A DNA stretch of 64,000 nucleotides from Ceratotherium simum simum (taxonomy: Eukaryota > Chordata > Mammalia > Perissodactyla > Rhinocerotidae): positions 7,950,534 through 8,014,533 of the forward strand of contig NW_004454229.1 in the NCBI RefSeq assembly GCF_000283155.1, read 5' to 3'. How positions within the stretch are numbered: the stretch's first letter is position 1; each line of letters opens with the position of its first letter. Both the position numbers and the translations under genes were made by a program. The notes beneath the pieces are model-generated. The model was given only the letters and a program-made list of their open reading frames with translations, did not search any database and was not told the DNA's origin. Of this stretch, positions 1-13,129 are shown piece after piece.

Positions 1-1639
1 GATATTTCTTCCCTAAACTACGTAGTCTTACATGCCTTCCCATCAGTCTTTGAAGCCAATTTGGTCCTTTCAAAGGATAAAATGCAGGGCAGATAAACGT
101 CTATTAAATATGAGATGGAACTCTGAATTGTGGGGCCCCAGATATAGTGGCCTGCACATCCTATTATGGAAGTCAAGAATGTGTGTATTTAATTGACTCA
201 TCTTACAACCCCTATCTTGAGTAAAGAAGCATGTTTTTTCAGTTGTTGGATAGAGTATCAACAATGATACCTGGGATCAGTATGAACCCTTAGACATGAC
301 CTGTGTTCTCTTAGCAAAGCCTTGAGGCAAATGTCCTTGTCACAACACCTGGTTCTAGTCTCAGATCTGCCTGCTGCTAATCCAAATTTAGAGTAACAGA
401 TATTGAATCTTCAGGCATTTCATCTTTCAAACAATGATAAACGCTGCCAGCGCTTTTATTTTCAAAAAGGATGCAAAGTAACTTCAAGGCAAGGGTACTC
501 TTACTGATCTTATTCTTGGAATGTAACACAATGTTTACCACCTTCTAAGTACTCAAAATGCTATCTGTAGTTTTAAGTTTGGTTGCTTCTATTAGTTTTG
601 TATAGACAAAAGCATTGATAAGGGTCCAGGAATATGAATTCATCTTGGAACTAGTGGGCGTCTTTCAACAAATAGAGCCATGTGTGGAGTCACTCACTGA
701 TTTGAAAGCTGTTGAGGAGAACACCAAATAAAAGTGATACATGAAACAAGAGGATGCTGTATGTGATCTTATCTTCTAGACAAATCTTTTATCTTGGTTT
801 TAGAGTTGTAATTCTCAGGTGCCTCAGCCAAGGTTCCATTGAGCATCCAGGAGATTGACTCCGAAGCTCAGGCAAATGGAAAGCAAAGAGCAGGTGCACT
901 GTGTTGGAACTTCACCATACACCTTTATATGGGGGCTCCTTCCCTTCACACTACCCACTTTTTTCCTTGCTTTAAACTATTAGCATCTAAATTCTTTTCT
1001 CAGGCTCTGCTCTTGGAGTAGAATCCTAAATACGGCCAACAAATCGGAATACTGAATGAGATCATTGGTCTTTGCAGAATGAGATTGCAGGCATAAACAG
1101 GCTGGTAGTGGTTTATTCTGTCCAATAACATGAAGTTTACATTCTTCCACCTGGATTTTCTGGCCATAGGGGCAATATCAGCCAGGTCTGTTATTCCTGA
1201 AACATACAAACCACTGCCATCAATGGCCCAGACCTGGCCTTGAAAACAGCTCTCAGGTATTGGACCCATCAAGGATGAGCCAGGTAATGGGACGTTATAG
1301 CCTTTAAAGACTAAATTGGTATACAAGGAGCCCACCAAGACAACAAAAAGCAGAAGTCTACTATGTATTGTATGTGTATACTGCATTAATCTAGGTTAGA
1401 ATGAATTGTCTATTTGTTAGTTGCTAAATTATAAAGGCCCCTCTAATGTGATATTCCTCTTTTGCCTGCTTCTGTATACTTGATTTATAGATTTTCTAGA
1501 CAAACCTTTCACCACACCCTAACAGCGATGCAATGAGGCCTTGGGTGAAACAGTACCCATTGTGTGGTGGACACTGATGCAGTGTACAGGATCCCTTCAA
1601 TGAAGGGCTTGTTTCTCTTGGGCATGGTCTAGACAGAGA
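1..1639. other. Intergenic DNA, no gene recognised
   Basis: No recognisable gene or repeat family was seen. A minus-strand frame of 128 codons (1000-1386) has a hydrophobic start but no domain I recognise and no neighbouring exon signals, so I do not call it a gene. It may be degraded retroviral internal sequence, because an ERVL-type LTR piece follows directly. Confidence 0.5.
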
Positions 1640-1996
1640 GCCTTCATCTATCAGCCCCCTCACAGATTGCTTCAGCTGCAGAGAGCCACCTCATGCCCGA
1701 GGTCATTTCTTCCCAGGTTGACCCATATCGAGTGATCCACTCATGTGGGAGGATAATGGTCTGGCCATTAAGTTTAATCAGGACAAATCTGAAGGGCCAT
1801 GCTAGCTCTAGAGCTTCCCTTGTGGGTGGCTGAGGCTCTTTTAGGGTCACATTGCACCATGAATTCTTCTGCCCTCTTATACTTCTTCCACACTCTTTCA
1901 CAGATATAGATCCCAAGGGTATACTTCCTTAATGTACATCTTGCAGACTAGACATCTCCAAGTCTGTTTCCTAGGGAACCCAGAGTGCAACACTAC
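1640..1996 (+). mobile_element. ERVL/MLT2-like LTR, 3' part
   Basis: The segment ends with a pattern typical of MLT2-type LTRs of the ERVL group: a pyrimidine-rich stretch, CACAGATATAGATCCCAAG near 1900, then CTGTTTCCTAGGGAACCC near 1965. Related blocks occur in this window near 4.3-5.1, 27.7, 31.6 and 47.5 kb. No target duplication was found and the 5' boundary is uncertain. The subfamily is inferred from recall of the family pattern. Confidence 0.5.
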
Positions 1997-3060
1997 TAGG
2001 AGTGAGACAAGAAAGTAGTCATTAAGACAGGACTTTGGAATTGGATCACTTGTTAACTGGATGGCAGAGGTCACTTTTGGTGGCTGGAGAATAGGGAGCC
2101 CCTGACATTAGATGGTGTTTCACTTGTAAAACTCACTATTGTAAATTGGGAGGGAATATAAAAAGAGAGTACATTAGCTTTTACTACATATCAGCCAAGC
2201 ATTCATGCATGGAATCATATCTAGGTCTCCCAATCACTACCAAAGTTCTGAAGGCTCCTCTAGTGTTCTTGTCTCTCTAGCATGATACTACGCTTGTCCC
2301 ATTGAGGTTCAATGATCTCTCCTGGGACCTGCACTTTTAACCCATCTAGGATGTACTGCAGCCTGCCACATCCTCAGCCCTCCAACAGATTGGAATGAAT
2401 AGAGCTCATACATATCACTTCACCCGGATTACAACTTTTCCAGTAATGTTTAGGACAAAGGATGTTGAACTTGAGTCCAGGTCCAGCCCCATCCTCAGTC
2501 CCAGTTTCTCTTTTCCTTAAGGCCACTCTTGATGCTTCTATTTCTCAAAGTTGGAGCCTCACGCTTCAGAAAAAAATGGGGTTAGGTCACCAAATGGAAT
2601 GACCTGTTTGTCCCTTCTTTAGACAAGTATTTATTGGTATTTATTTTATTTCTAGGATTAAGATATAGCATGATGTGTATAGTCTCTACTACGTAGATTT
2701 TGTTTGGTAGCACAGAGTGTGGTCAACATTTTAAAACAAAGTGCATGATATTATAGACAGCTTTTAAAATCATTGTTTAGAAGTACTAATAATTCCAGTT
2801 CTAATGAAATATTCCAAATCAACCTCAAGGCTAAAAGTGTTCCATCTAGGGACGGAGAAATGCATCCAGGGATATTTCTCTTGTGTTCATAAAGTATCAC
2901 TAGAACCTACAATGATTTCTGATACATAGTAGGTATCCACTGATCGACTGAATCCTCGTCTTGTACAACAGGATGTGGTAATCTCTTCTGTTGTCACTAG
3001 TTGTGATTCTCAGCTAATAAATATATCCTTCAAAGATCAGAATCATGGTTCAATACCAGT
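1997..3060. other. Intergenic DNA with a possible L2 tail
   Basis: Mostly unrecognised. Around 2915-2958 the words GATACATAGTAGGTATCCAC and a following GACTGAAT resemble the extreme 3' end of an L2 LINE in plus orientation. The sequence just after 2000 could be ERVL leader DNA continuing from the LTR piece on the left, but this cannot be shown. Confidence 0.35.
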
Positions 3061-3074
3061 CTCAAGTTTCTTTT

Positions 3075-3321
3075 TTTTTTTTTTTTTGGTGAGGAAGATC
3101 AGCCCTGAGCTAGCAACCAATGCCAAGTCTCCTCTTTTTGCTGAGGAAGATCAGCCCTGGGCTAACATCCATGCCCATCTTCCTCCACTTTATATAGGAC
3201 GCTGCCACAGCACAGCTTGACAAGCAGTGCGTCAGTGCACACCTAGGATCTGAACCCGCGCGCCCCGGGCCGCTGCACAGTGGAGCATGCACACTTAACC
3301 GCTACGCCACCTGGCCAGCCC
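3075..3321 (-). repeat. ERE-type tRNA-derived SINE (copy 1)
   Basis: Read on the minus strand, the element starts GGGGCTGGCCAGGTGGCG, carries a tRNA-like head, then two related TCAGCxxAGGGCTGATCTTC blocks, and ends in an A-rich tail (poly-T at 3071-3088 on the plus strand). It is flanked by near-identical 14-bp direct repeats at 3061-3074 and 3322-3335 with one mismatch, as expected for L1-machinery retrotransposition. The head has several changes from the other copies, so this is an older insertion. Short open frames here on both strands are SINE shadows. Confidence 0.9.
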
Positions 3322-3335
3322 CTCAAATTTCTTTT

Positions 3336-4250
3336 ACAAAACATCAAGACTGATTGCAAAGCATGCTTTTCTCTGTGGCCATGACTGAAAGGGCTTATAT
3401 CCAAGAGTCATTTTAGTTCTTTTCATCTAGAACATCACTTAAAAGTCAGGACCAATATAGTAGTTGGAGAAATTAGAAGATAGCAGTTGGGTGAAGTCTG
3501 TGGAATGCTCAGAATCTGCCAGAAACATATCACCCACCCAGTCACATTCAATTCTTGCTACTTATACCATATGAATCTACCAGCTATTAATACTATTTCA
3601 ATATAAGAGATAGCCAAAGTATTCAAGTCCTAAGGAGGCCAAAGCCTCATCTATCCTTCTAATAGCTCTGAGAGAACCTTCATTAACTGTAGTTAAATAT
3701 GTTATGTTTATATGTAACTAAATACAAAGGCATATCAGTAAGTTTATGTATAATCAAGACTCTCTATAGCCCTTGTACCAAAACTGGGGGGGCTGATATT
3801 GTATCAATTCCAATCATCCTTCATATCTACGCTTTGGACTAGAATGTTTTTTCTTGGCTATTGTGGCTAAAGTAACTTGGGCTCACATAGCAAGCAGTTC
3901 CCAGGGAATCTCTAACAATCTCCCTCAGCACCGCTTGTCTCATGGTGAGTGTCTCTGACCATCCTCCTTTTTTCACTTCACACGCTAAATAGCCACTTGT
4001 ATTAGCCAGTCACAATTCCATAGGGCCCATTTTTGCCAACATGTAATGGTGTAATGGAAGCCTAAATACTGTGATGCCTTCACACTGATTTTCCCTGGAT
4101 GCCATCACACTGGGGATATAGGTTTTATGTCTGTGCCATTGGCTAGATGCCAAGGGTAACCTTTCCCTAAACAGCCCAAAGAATATGGAATAACTTGGCC
4201 AACGTTTCCTACAGATGAGACACAGGTTGTGTTAGACTTGAAGATCCATC
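3336..4250. other. Intergenic DNA, nothing recognised
   Basis: No gene, RNA or confidently assignable repeat was seen in this stretch. Confidence 0.4.
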
Positions 4251-4254
4251 ACCG

Positions 4255-5110
4255 AAATCCCCTCCCTTGAAAGAAGACTTAGTGCCCGGCTGCAGAGAGG
4301 GCGCTCAGCAGACAGCCTCCAGCTGTCAGCTCCTCCAGGGTCTGACTCAGCTGCAGAGGGCTGCTCCTCCAAAGAGGTTACTCTTTGGGGGAGCAGCCCA
4401 CATTCAACGACTGAGCAAAGGAGTTTATATAAAAGCTTGACCCATTGTCCCTATGAGGGACAACTCCAACAGACAATTCTCAATGCAGAGATCCCCCTCC
4501 CTGACAGGTTGGCAGGGACTTTGTCGGGGCTAGATTCTACCTTCAGTTGCAAAGGCCCTATGGTCTATTCTAGACATGTGCCAAGAAATCCCATCTAGCT
4601 GCTCTGTTCAGTTTAACATACTCAGTAGTTCTTGATAAGCTAATCAGAATTATCATGGAGTGTCTTCCACCCTAGCTTATGTGGCAACCATAAAGACGCA
4701 CTCCTCAGATCTCCCCTCCAGAAAGAACTAACCTCCAGCTGTAGCTCCTTCAGGATCTGACATAGTATTCAAGCTGATGCCAGGCTCTTCTCAGAAACTC
4801 CCATCCAATAATTGAGTATGAAGACAGAACTAGGGCCTGGCCATTTCCATTCAAACAAGTTTCTTCTATGGGCAATCTTTGTGGTGGTGCTCCCTGTTGG
4901 TCTGGCTGAAACTTTCTCAGAGCTGCACTACAGTTCTGAAGTCCCTCCTATTCAATTCTCCTTTCTCCCTTCTTTTTTCATGAGTGTTAGACCTGCTTAG
5001 CACTGTAAAGTTTTTCTGCCCAATCCCGACCCTCCTCCCTTTATCTTTCATAGGCGTTAACTCCAATAAAGCTTTTGAACTTCTAGCTCCATCTTGGGTC
5101 TGACATAGCT
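4255..5110 (+). mobile_element. ERVL/MLT2-like LTR material with TATA box and poly(A) signal
   Basis: The first block (4290-4450) contains CAGCTGTCAGCTCCTCCAGG and a TATATAAAA box at 4426-4434. A second, related block sits at about 4690-4835 (CAGCTGTAGCTCCTTCAGG). The last part (4960-5110) is pyrimidine-rich and holds AATAAA at 5065-5070, followed by CTCCATCTTGGGTCTGAC. Together this is a U3-promoter, R and U5 arrangement in plus orientation. The repeated block means two overlapping or nested LTR copies rather than one intact LTR. No flanking duplication was found. Any promoter activity is unproven. Confidence 0.55.
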
Positions 5111-6839
5111 TCATAAACCAAACTTCAGATCTGGTGAAAGAAGTTTCAAATCATTGCAAGTGTTCCTATGAAGGTCCTGACTGAGGATACTACCACTGAA
5201 CTATTGGACCTTGATCAGGACCGGAAAGATATTTTAACCCAACCAGTGTTTTTTTGTTCTGAGAGGAAATAAAACCCATTCGCTCATGTGACAACACCAG
5301 ATTTAAACCTGGTTTAAGGAACAGGTATTTCAAGATGGGTCCCAAGGGATCTTTAAGGATCAAGTAGCCTCTGGGAACTACCAAAGGCAAGAGAATTCCC
5401 TCTGACAGAAGAGGGATGTTTCCCAAATCTGTACAGGGCTGATAGCCTCTGTCAGGATTTATTGCAGTCATGTACAAATTGAAAGTATTTGTTCCTTATA
5501 TTATCTAGACTTTATTAGGGATGCTTCCCAGTTATTGACCTTAACAGATCAAGGTGTCATGGAACTACGGGACCAAGTATGAGCTCTTAGTTGCTTCTGG
5601 GCAACTCCAGAAATCTCAGTTCTTCCTTCCAAAGGTCCATTTAGTCCTAGAATAAAATATAACCACCTCCACTCTGAACACCAAGACCTGGGTCACTCTT
5701 TGCTGTTGGTGTCCTGTATCAAGGGAGAGGGGAAAAGAACCAAGACCTAAGTGCTCACGCAAATATCATGTTACAAAATAAGGATTATTTCCTAATGTAA
5801 CTTAAGGAACCGACATTTTAGGTTTTAAGCAGATACCTCAGAATTCAAGTAGTGGTTTATACGTAGCTGATAACACCTTTTTAAAGGAACTCATGCCACA
5901 GGGCTTTATGGCTGTTTTTTATTCTGCTGCCCTGTACCCAATGATAGCCACCAACTTGGATTTCAGAGGTTCAAGATTCCCACTTCACCCCCATTACTGC
6001 ATGTGCCCAACTGTATGGGTAGTATGAGCTCTGTTAAGGGATATATACCAAGCCAAGCTGATGCTGCAGTACTGACACAATCTATAGCCCACTACAAGCC
6101 AACATGTACCACAATTTTCATAGTGATAACATGCTTATTTCTTATCGTGTGAACACTTAAGTGCAGGCTTTGGCAAACATGTAACATCATGAAATGTAGA
6201 GCCACAGATGAAAAAGATGGCAAGGTTGACCTCTTCGTATCTGATAAAGACAACAGTGAACAGAAGAGAGCCTCACAGTACCAAAAAGAAAGCTGTGTCT
6301 TCCCTTTTGCTGGAAATGAAACTTTGGGATGAGAAACACAGATTAGAGAAGTACATCAAAAAAGTTCAGGCAGGTGGCTTGTTGGCTTCTTTCCAACTAT
6401 TCCCAATAGGATATGACAAACTTCAGATACAGTGTATGGCAGTTAAAGAAAATTAAGTTGGAAAGGCAGGTTGCAAGAATGGATAAGAGCTTTTTAGGAT
6501 TATTTGCAATCCATTCATATGGCTATCTTTAGTAGGGTCTAAACTTACTCTTGAAAACTGCACTTGAGTTGGCAAGACTTGCAATATCTGAAAGATATGT
6601 GCCCATGTTGGATATATGTTGTTTGCCCCATTGTATCCTGCTTTCTGCCCTGTTAGGAGGCTAACTTGTATGGAAAATGTTACAGGACTGCAGGGCTGTC
6701 TGGTTTGAGTCAAGGGGAAGCCTTAGCAAGATGTCATCTGGGAAGAGGGGAATATCAGGGCCATCATTCCCTCAGTGCCCTCTCGTGAGCTATGCCCATC
6801 AACAGGAGGTCACTATTTCTCCCAAGGCAGCTGACTCCT
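5111..6839. other. Intergenic DNA, possible ERV internal debris at left
   Basis: The stretch 5190-5477 has a 95-codon minus-strand frame without a recognisable motif. Its position beside LTR material makes retroviral debris possible, but the sequence does not prove it. The remainder to 6839 shows no gene or assignable repeat. Confidence 0.35.
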
Positions 6840-7048
6840 GCCTTCCAGATTCTAGTATGTGTATATATATATATATATATACCCACCTCTTCTTACCTTT
6901 GAGCCTTCAGTTGTACTTCTTTGATTAAGTCTTTGGTTGCTACTAGCTCTGGGTTATTGCACTCTCCTTTGTGAGTTTGTCCCTTTCTAAATAAAACTCA
7001 AGTTATCCTAATTTGAGTATGTTATTTCTTTTGGAACCCTGACTAATA
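6840..7048 (+). repeat. LTR-like 3' end with a (TA)10 microsatellite
   Basis: A perfect TA dinucleotide run lies at 6862-6881. Downstream there is AATAAAACTC near 6990, and the segment ends GGAACCCTGACTAATACAG. That terminus resembles the minus-strand end of the LTR at 62005-62434 (CCCTGACTAACACA), so both may belong to one mammalian LTR family. No target duplication was identified here, so the 5' limit is a guess. Confidence 0.45.
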
Positions 7049-7084
7049 CAGTGCCAGGCCCAGATAATCCTCTCAGCTGTCCTA

Positions 7085-7205
7085 TGGTGTGGACATTGCT
7101 TATTCAAGGACAAGTGACAACCTCTATGCCTTAGTTTCTTTTCTATAAAATTGGGATGATGATCATTAAAGTATCCTTCAAGTCTTCATACTTTGTTCCA
7201 TGGTT
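7085..7205 (+). repeat. MIR SINE fragment
   Basis: The words CTATGCCTTAGTTTCTTTTC then ATAAAATTGGGATGATGATC match the usual MIR stretch in which a CCTCAGTTTCC-type block is followed by a TGTAAAATGGG-type block. The tRNA-like head is missing or unrecognisable. Confidence 0.55.
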
Positions 7206-10200
7206 CTTTTGACTCAATTCCTTGTTAATGCAGTTATCGGTAGTAAGAACAGAACAGCATCACTGGGAAACAGGTTTGGACTAAATATTGGCTGGGTAAA
7301 AAGAGGTATCATTTAAAGATGCTGAGAACTGACTGGAGACATGGCAAGAAGCAGAATTTGGGTTCTGTATATAGGAGGAGTTATCAATATTCAAACTGGT
7401 GTAAATTATCACTTGTTCTGAAAGGCACTGGTAAACATTTAATATCCTTTTATTTGCATAATCAACACCATGAAGATAAAGCCCAGTATCAGCCTCTAAT
7501 ATTCCTTCTCAGGTAAAAAATAAATAAATAAAAAGCAAATATTCAGAATCACTACTTAATAGTTTGAAAAGCCAAACTGTCTGGGGGATGTTTAGCCCTG
7601 TTTCAAGCTTGCTTTCCTAAGATCTTTCCCGTGTATATCTTCCTTACCAGCTAGAGTTCCTATTTTCCTACCCATAAAAACATTAGAGGTATAGTCCTTG
7701 AGTATGGAAGAGACTGAAGCATGGAATCAAGCTCTCATAAGTCTCTATATGTGATTTAGCACTGATTCCTGAACTCTTTGGCTTGTTTTATTGCGGTATT
7801 TGACAAGACCTTAGTATCAAGCAAACTGAGGTACAGCTTAAATACTAGGGCTTGGCACACCTCAGACCCACACAGGAGAAGGATCTAGAATACACATCAC
7901 ATTCTGGCAGTTGTAAAAGCAATGCATCCAAACGTTTCTCCTTGGGAAACAGTCATGAAGAATTGCTATAACAAGAAAATGCAAATTTGCAAGGTTTGAA
8001 GTCCCGAGAAGCATCATCCTCATTGCTCTCCAAGGTAAAGATCAGAGAAAAGCAACTGAGAGGCCAAGTGCAGGGCTCTCAAAAAGCATGGCTGAAGAAT
8101 GAGACTTCAAGGCCCCCACAAGAGCAGCCCCACCTGGAGCACAATCAGAGGGTCTATGTTATGGTTCAACTTGGTCCGCTACCGGGTCTGCAGCTCCCTC
8201 TTCTTTAAAGACGACCAGTGATCAAGTAATTCAGGGGTTTATTACTCACTTAGGCATACACAAAGGGAGGCGAGTCTCACTGAGTGAGCGTCACCAGCAA
8301 GAGGGCTCTCTGACAATAGTGGATGGAGAGAAAGAATGAAATACATCCCACCTCCCACTGGCAGGATTTTTGAATAATGCCAGAGGCAGACTGATTTCCG
8401 GCAGCTTGTCCCAGTGGGGAGGGCAAGAAAGGAGCAAGATCAGAGGGGCAGGGTGGGTTGCCTCAGTGTTAGGTGAACTGTAGTTGTCCTGTGAATGATG
8501 TGGCTTCCAATTCTTCCTGCCCAATTGCTCACCTTCACAGCGGGGTAGGTTCCATGGCCACAAAGCAGAAGCAATTTAAAAGGGACAAAAATGAGATAGG
8601 AGACAAGTTACCAGCTCAAGACCCTGGTGAAAGAGTGACTCATCTAGGAAAGGCCTAACACAAGCAAGATGGAAATCCTCAAGGGCAGAAGGTAGGGGAC
8701 TTCCCAGGTATAGGCGCCAGGGTTCAGCACGGCCACTAGGACACCATCTAAACGGAGGAAGGCAGCAGCCAGTTACCAGGATAAGCTGGTCTGCTCCGCA
8801 ATTTCCATAAGCCAGAGATCCTTAAGTGCAAGCACGGCCCCTTGCCAAGAATGCCTTCAGAACAAGATATAGCTGTCTTCACAGGACCTCCTATTTCTCC
8901 TTGTCAGAGATAGAAAGCTTAGTCTCGCCGTGCTGGCCACATCACTCTGTTTCTAGTTGTTACCAAAAACAAGTTACAGAAATTAACTTTGACATTCACC
9001 TGGAACTTCCAATGCTGTTCTGTGATGACTAGGTTTGACTATCTGAGAAGTTTTCTAGTTTCAAGGACCCAAGAATCATTCGGCAAACTTACTAGGCTTC
9101 CAAGACCTCCAGGAAGGCATTGTGGGAGATATTCAATCTATGGGAGGTATGAGTTTATACTTTGTTGACTATTGAATAAGCATGTGTGGATAAATCAGGA
9201 TTTAAGAAATAAGCAGATCAGGTATAGGGAAGTTACCACTTGTTAAATGATGAGAAAAAGTCTTCAGAGACTGGTTGAATTGGGTGGAGGGTACATAAGA
9301 TTCCAAAAGTGAGGAGGAAGGTCAGTTTGCCTCAATAGACCCAGAAGCTTCAAAGCACCTCCACAGAGCTACCGGTCTGCATTTGTTATTTGTATGCTTT
9401 GTCTGTGCGTTTTATATCTTAACAGTAGCAAAGAAGTGTGGTTGAGTTTGGCTTGCGAAATTTAAGTCTGAAGGTTTGTCTAAACTCACCTGCCCAATAG
9501 AAGGGTAAATGATCCATGGAAACTTCTAGTAGCTTTTTCCTCTAGGCACTAACTTCAAAGTAGCTGCGTTTCTTGAATGGAGGGTGCCAACCACACGTTT
9601 GGCTTTAACTGGTAAGGCAAATGATTAGAGGACTTGGGGCCAGAAAGAGATCAATTATTCCTCTATTTTAATATAGAAGAAGCCTATTTTGGGGTTTATA
9701 GATTCAAAATGGTATTCTGAACATAGGCTGCTGTTATCCTCACCCATGGACACCAGAAGCTGGAAATATCTAAAACTTGAGTCAAGAAGAGGCCTTGCTT
9801 AAAAACAGGAAGGCTTGAGGCACAAATACTGCATGGGACTGCTGAGAAGGTGAAATACTGTTTTCAGTGGGGCACAGCCAGCCAGGGGCTCCTGGAAGCC
9901 ACCACCACCACGAGCTGGGACAACACTAGGGTCCCAGGCCTGGAGGGGGTAGAAGCTAGGAAGCAATAATTTCAGGAACCACCAACAAGGAGAAGTTTAA
10001 GAATTCCACATTAATGAGCACCAGCAAGGGGAAAATTTGAGGTGGGGAAATAGACTTGAAATCCAGAAGGCTTGTGCTGTCTGGGCTCCCTAGGGCTCTC
10101 GTGGCAAACCAGATGGTGCACGGAAGAGCCTTACAGAAGATACAGGTGTTGATGTTAATAGCTATTAGGAGAACTTTGAAAGCATTCCATGAGAAGAATT

Positions 10201-10240
10201 GAAGATTGGGCATATTATTCCCTCCAAGATCTCCCAGGAT
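7206..10240. other. Repeat-poor intergenic DNA
   Basis: No gene recognised. An A-rich low-complexity patch occurs at about 7514-7535. The stretch 8200-8800 has the composition of an antisense LTR (GGGGTTTATTACTCAC near 8235 could be an inverted poly(A)-signal region), but I cannot assign it. Several frames of 60-90 codons on both strands show no domain. Confidence 0.35.
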
Positions 10241-10243
10241 GAA

Positions 10244-10280
10244 TAGACGAGTGCAACTCCACTTAAGTTGCACTCGTCTG
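10244..10280. repeat. Perfect 14-bp inverted repeat with 7-bp loop
   Basis: AGACGAGTGCAACT at 10245-10258 is followed after CCACTTA by its exact reverse complement at 10266-10279. The arms are perfect and GC-balanced. The surrounding DNA is not obviously inverted beyond the arms. Transcription through it in either direction would give a stable short hairpin, but no function is evident. Confidence 0.85.
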
Positions 10281-13125
10281 TAACTGTAAATGACCCTATC
10301 ATTCGGCCTTCTGGAGGTAGCTTTGCCAAGTTTTCCTTGGGCTCCAAGGAAAAAATTCCAAATATTTATCCCTCTAGAATATCTTGTAGTCTCTCTCCAG
10401 AGTTTTGGACTACAATAAGGATGTCCCCAAAATACTTCCTAATAAACTATGCTGGACTTCCAGAGCACATTGAGTCCAGGAGGAAGTCCAGAACCCTGAC
10501 ATCTAGCACTCCGCAAGTTGTCTACTCGTGGCTCTATTTCCTGCCTGTTAGCTGAGCATGCTAAATTGTCATTTCACAGCCAGTGTTGGGGATAGAAGGT
10601 GTCCCTCAGGTGAGGGATCTAAATTCACCCTCTTAACACTGCACAACCTTCAGATGGCCCTCAATGATCTTACTCACATCGCCACCACCCAGACCCCAGA
10701 GAAATACATGCTTTTATTCCAGGCTCAGAATTTTGCTTCTGCATGTGAGGAGTCTGTTCAGACACTTTTAAAGAATCTTGTCTCCCAAGACATGGGCTCC
10801 ATAAGCCAGGCTTTCTGCTACCTACCACAGTGATATTTCCCAAGACTGTCATCCTAACTCCCACCAGGGAAGCTTGTAATGGGTCCAAATTCCAGGCCTC
10901 CATGCCTTTACATGCAGGGAAGAGCCCTTTCCTGTGACACACTCATTCCTACCAAGTAACATCCTGGAAATTTCCTTCTCCCTAGTATTATGACTTTCAG
11001 GATTGTTCCATCCTCTGGGGCAGTGGTAGCTGTTGGTGTCTTTTTACCACTGACGTATGTTCAAGCTTTGGGAATCTTTCAGGTAGCCACGGAACATGTA
11101 AGCTGATGTATATTTGTGCCCAGTGATTTTTTTGAGTCGAAACTGAGGAAGCATAAGGCTTTAGAGATTCTCAAAGTATGCGTGTTTCAAGTTCCTCCAC
11201 AGGATTTGGATTAAGAGCCTGTCAACCACTCTATGATCAAAGTTATAGACTGACTGCTAGACCTTATGCTTTTCACGCTGAAGCCACAGTCTTCCTTCTG
11301 AAAGGTGTTGGGAAAGAGAACTAATTATCATCAAGTAGGACTCTGAAGACTTGCACCAAGAGAAAAGTGAACCAAGGGACACAGATGTCCCAGCAAGATA
11401 GACATGAGACAAAGTACTTCACACCATAGATGCAGACTTTGTGTTGCTGCTGCCAATTTCAATCAGATCTATCATGAGTTCTATCAGTGCCCACCTGGGA
11501 TGAGCCCTGACAGATGGTTACAACTATCTATTCTCCATTTACTTGGTCTACTGTTCTTTCAAGGAAAAGGCCCGAATTAGACCTTTCAGTGAAGAGACAT
11601 AGTAAAGAATTGCAAAACTGGTTGAACTCTTCAGGTAGGAATGGACTTGAGAACTCTGTACTCACAGAGATTCTCTGTTGAAGGCATTCTGAGGCAATAA
11701 ATAAGGTATATTAGCAAGATAAGATGTAGTCAGGGCTCAAAGGACCTCAAATCTCATTCAGCATCTGCATGAGAATCTCCTTTAAGATTGAATCCTAATC
11801 CCAGGAAGGTACAAAGTAAATGAAATTGCAGTATTTTGTCCTATATGCAGGCCATCCATGGAATTTCTAGTGAGATGAAGACATCTATACATACCCACCA
11901 GCCCAGGCTTTGGGTCTGGTAATTCAGTACATTAGTTTTATACCATGTACATAAATTTTACTAAAATTTTAGTAGGAAGAAATGAAGTGTTATACCACAC
12001 AGCATACTATTATACCTTGGTACTGAAAAAAATGCTGATTGTTCTTGCAAGGCAGATAGTCACATCCCATCAAGCCTGCAAAAGACAACTGGCAGGCAAA
12101 CTGCAGCAAGAAATCACTGAAGGAAGTTACTCACGTCATAGTAACTACTGTTTGTAGATCTTTAAGGGATGTGATCCAGTCTAGACAACTGATATAGTTG
12201 ATCAGTTTATTGATAAGACTACCAGTAGTCCTCAGACTGCATGGTTAACACCATTCTTATTACAGAGCTATGGGCTATATGCTGCTGACTCAGCAGTTCT
12301 GCCCCCAATGAAGTTCTCCGAGACTACAAAAAACTAGCATTTCAGACTGCTCAATGAGAATAGTTACACAAAGAGGCATGTTTTAGCTTGAGCAGAAGCC
12401 TTATGAATCTTGCTAAGGGAAGTTCAGTCTACTGTGCTAGTATTACCCTGGCAGTAGATTAACTACTGAAGGAACATGAGAGCAGTTTCAGTAGCAAGTC
12501 CCCAGAAACCAAGAGAAAAATGGAAGTAGAGCCACAAGTTTACTCTATTAACATTACATTCCTGAGTTTAAGATATCACCAAAGTAGGTAATAATGTTAA
12601 TGACTTAGCCAAATCAATAACTAATCACTTCCATTTGTTCAAGGAATATAACTATGTATGGTGCTTATTTTATAAGAGCCGTGTTCTGAAAGGGTCTACC
12701 AAAATCTTGCTTAGACATTATCTTGTATTTTTAACTCTGTTCAGATCTAGCTTTATGCAAAGGATTAAGTCCATCTTTTCTTTCATGCATAGTCTTGGTT
12801 GTTCTCTGACACTAACCAATTCCCTGACACCAATTGGGTGTCCAGCAATTCAACTGACACTGTCTACCTTGAGTTACTGTCAGATACAAATTATAAAGGA
12901 CTCAGCCCCATAGACTGACCCCACTTCAGACACCAGTCACAACTTTTGAGGGGTAACTTATACTTCTGTCCATTTGGCTATAAATTTGGCTATAAATTTG
13001 GGGGTTCCCACTCACCCCTCCTCAGGTTCAACAGTTTTCTCAAGTTTGTGAACTGTTCTGATAGGTACTTTACTTATGTTTACCAGCTTATTATAAAGAA
13101 CACAACTCAGGAAGAGCTAAATTGA
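10281..13125. other. Intergenic DNA, nothing assignable
   Basis: No gene or confidently named repeat. At 12973-12996 a 12-bp unit TTTGGCTATAAA occurs twice in tandem followed by a partial third copy, giving two TATAAA words 12 bp apart. This may be old LTR promoter DNA, since an LTR-like segment follows. Confidence 0.4.
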
Positions 13126-13129
13126 AGAG

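Noticed and set aside
3240..3310. A tRNA gene at the SINE head
   Set aside because: The tRNA-like part is the SINE promoter region; it does not keep a full cloverleaf and joins the SINE body directly.
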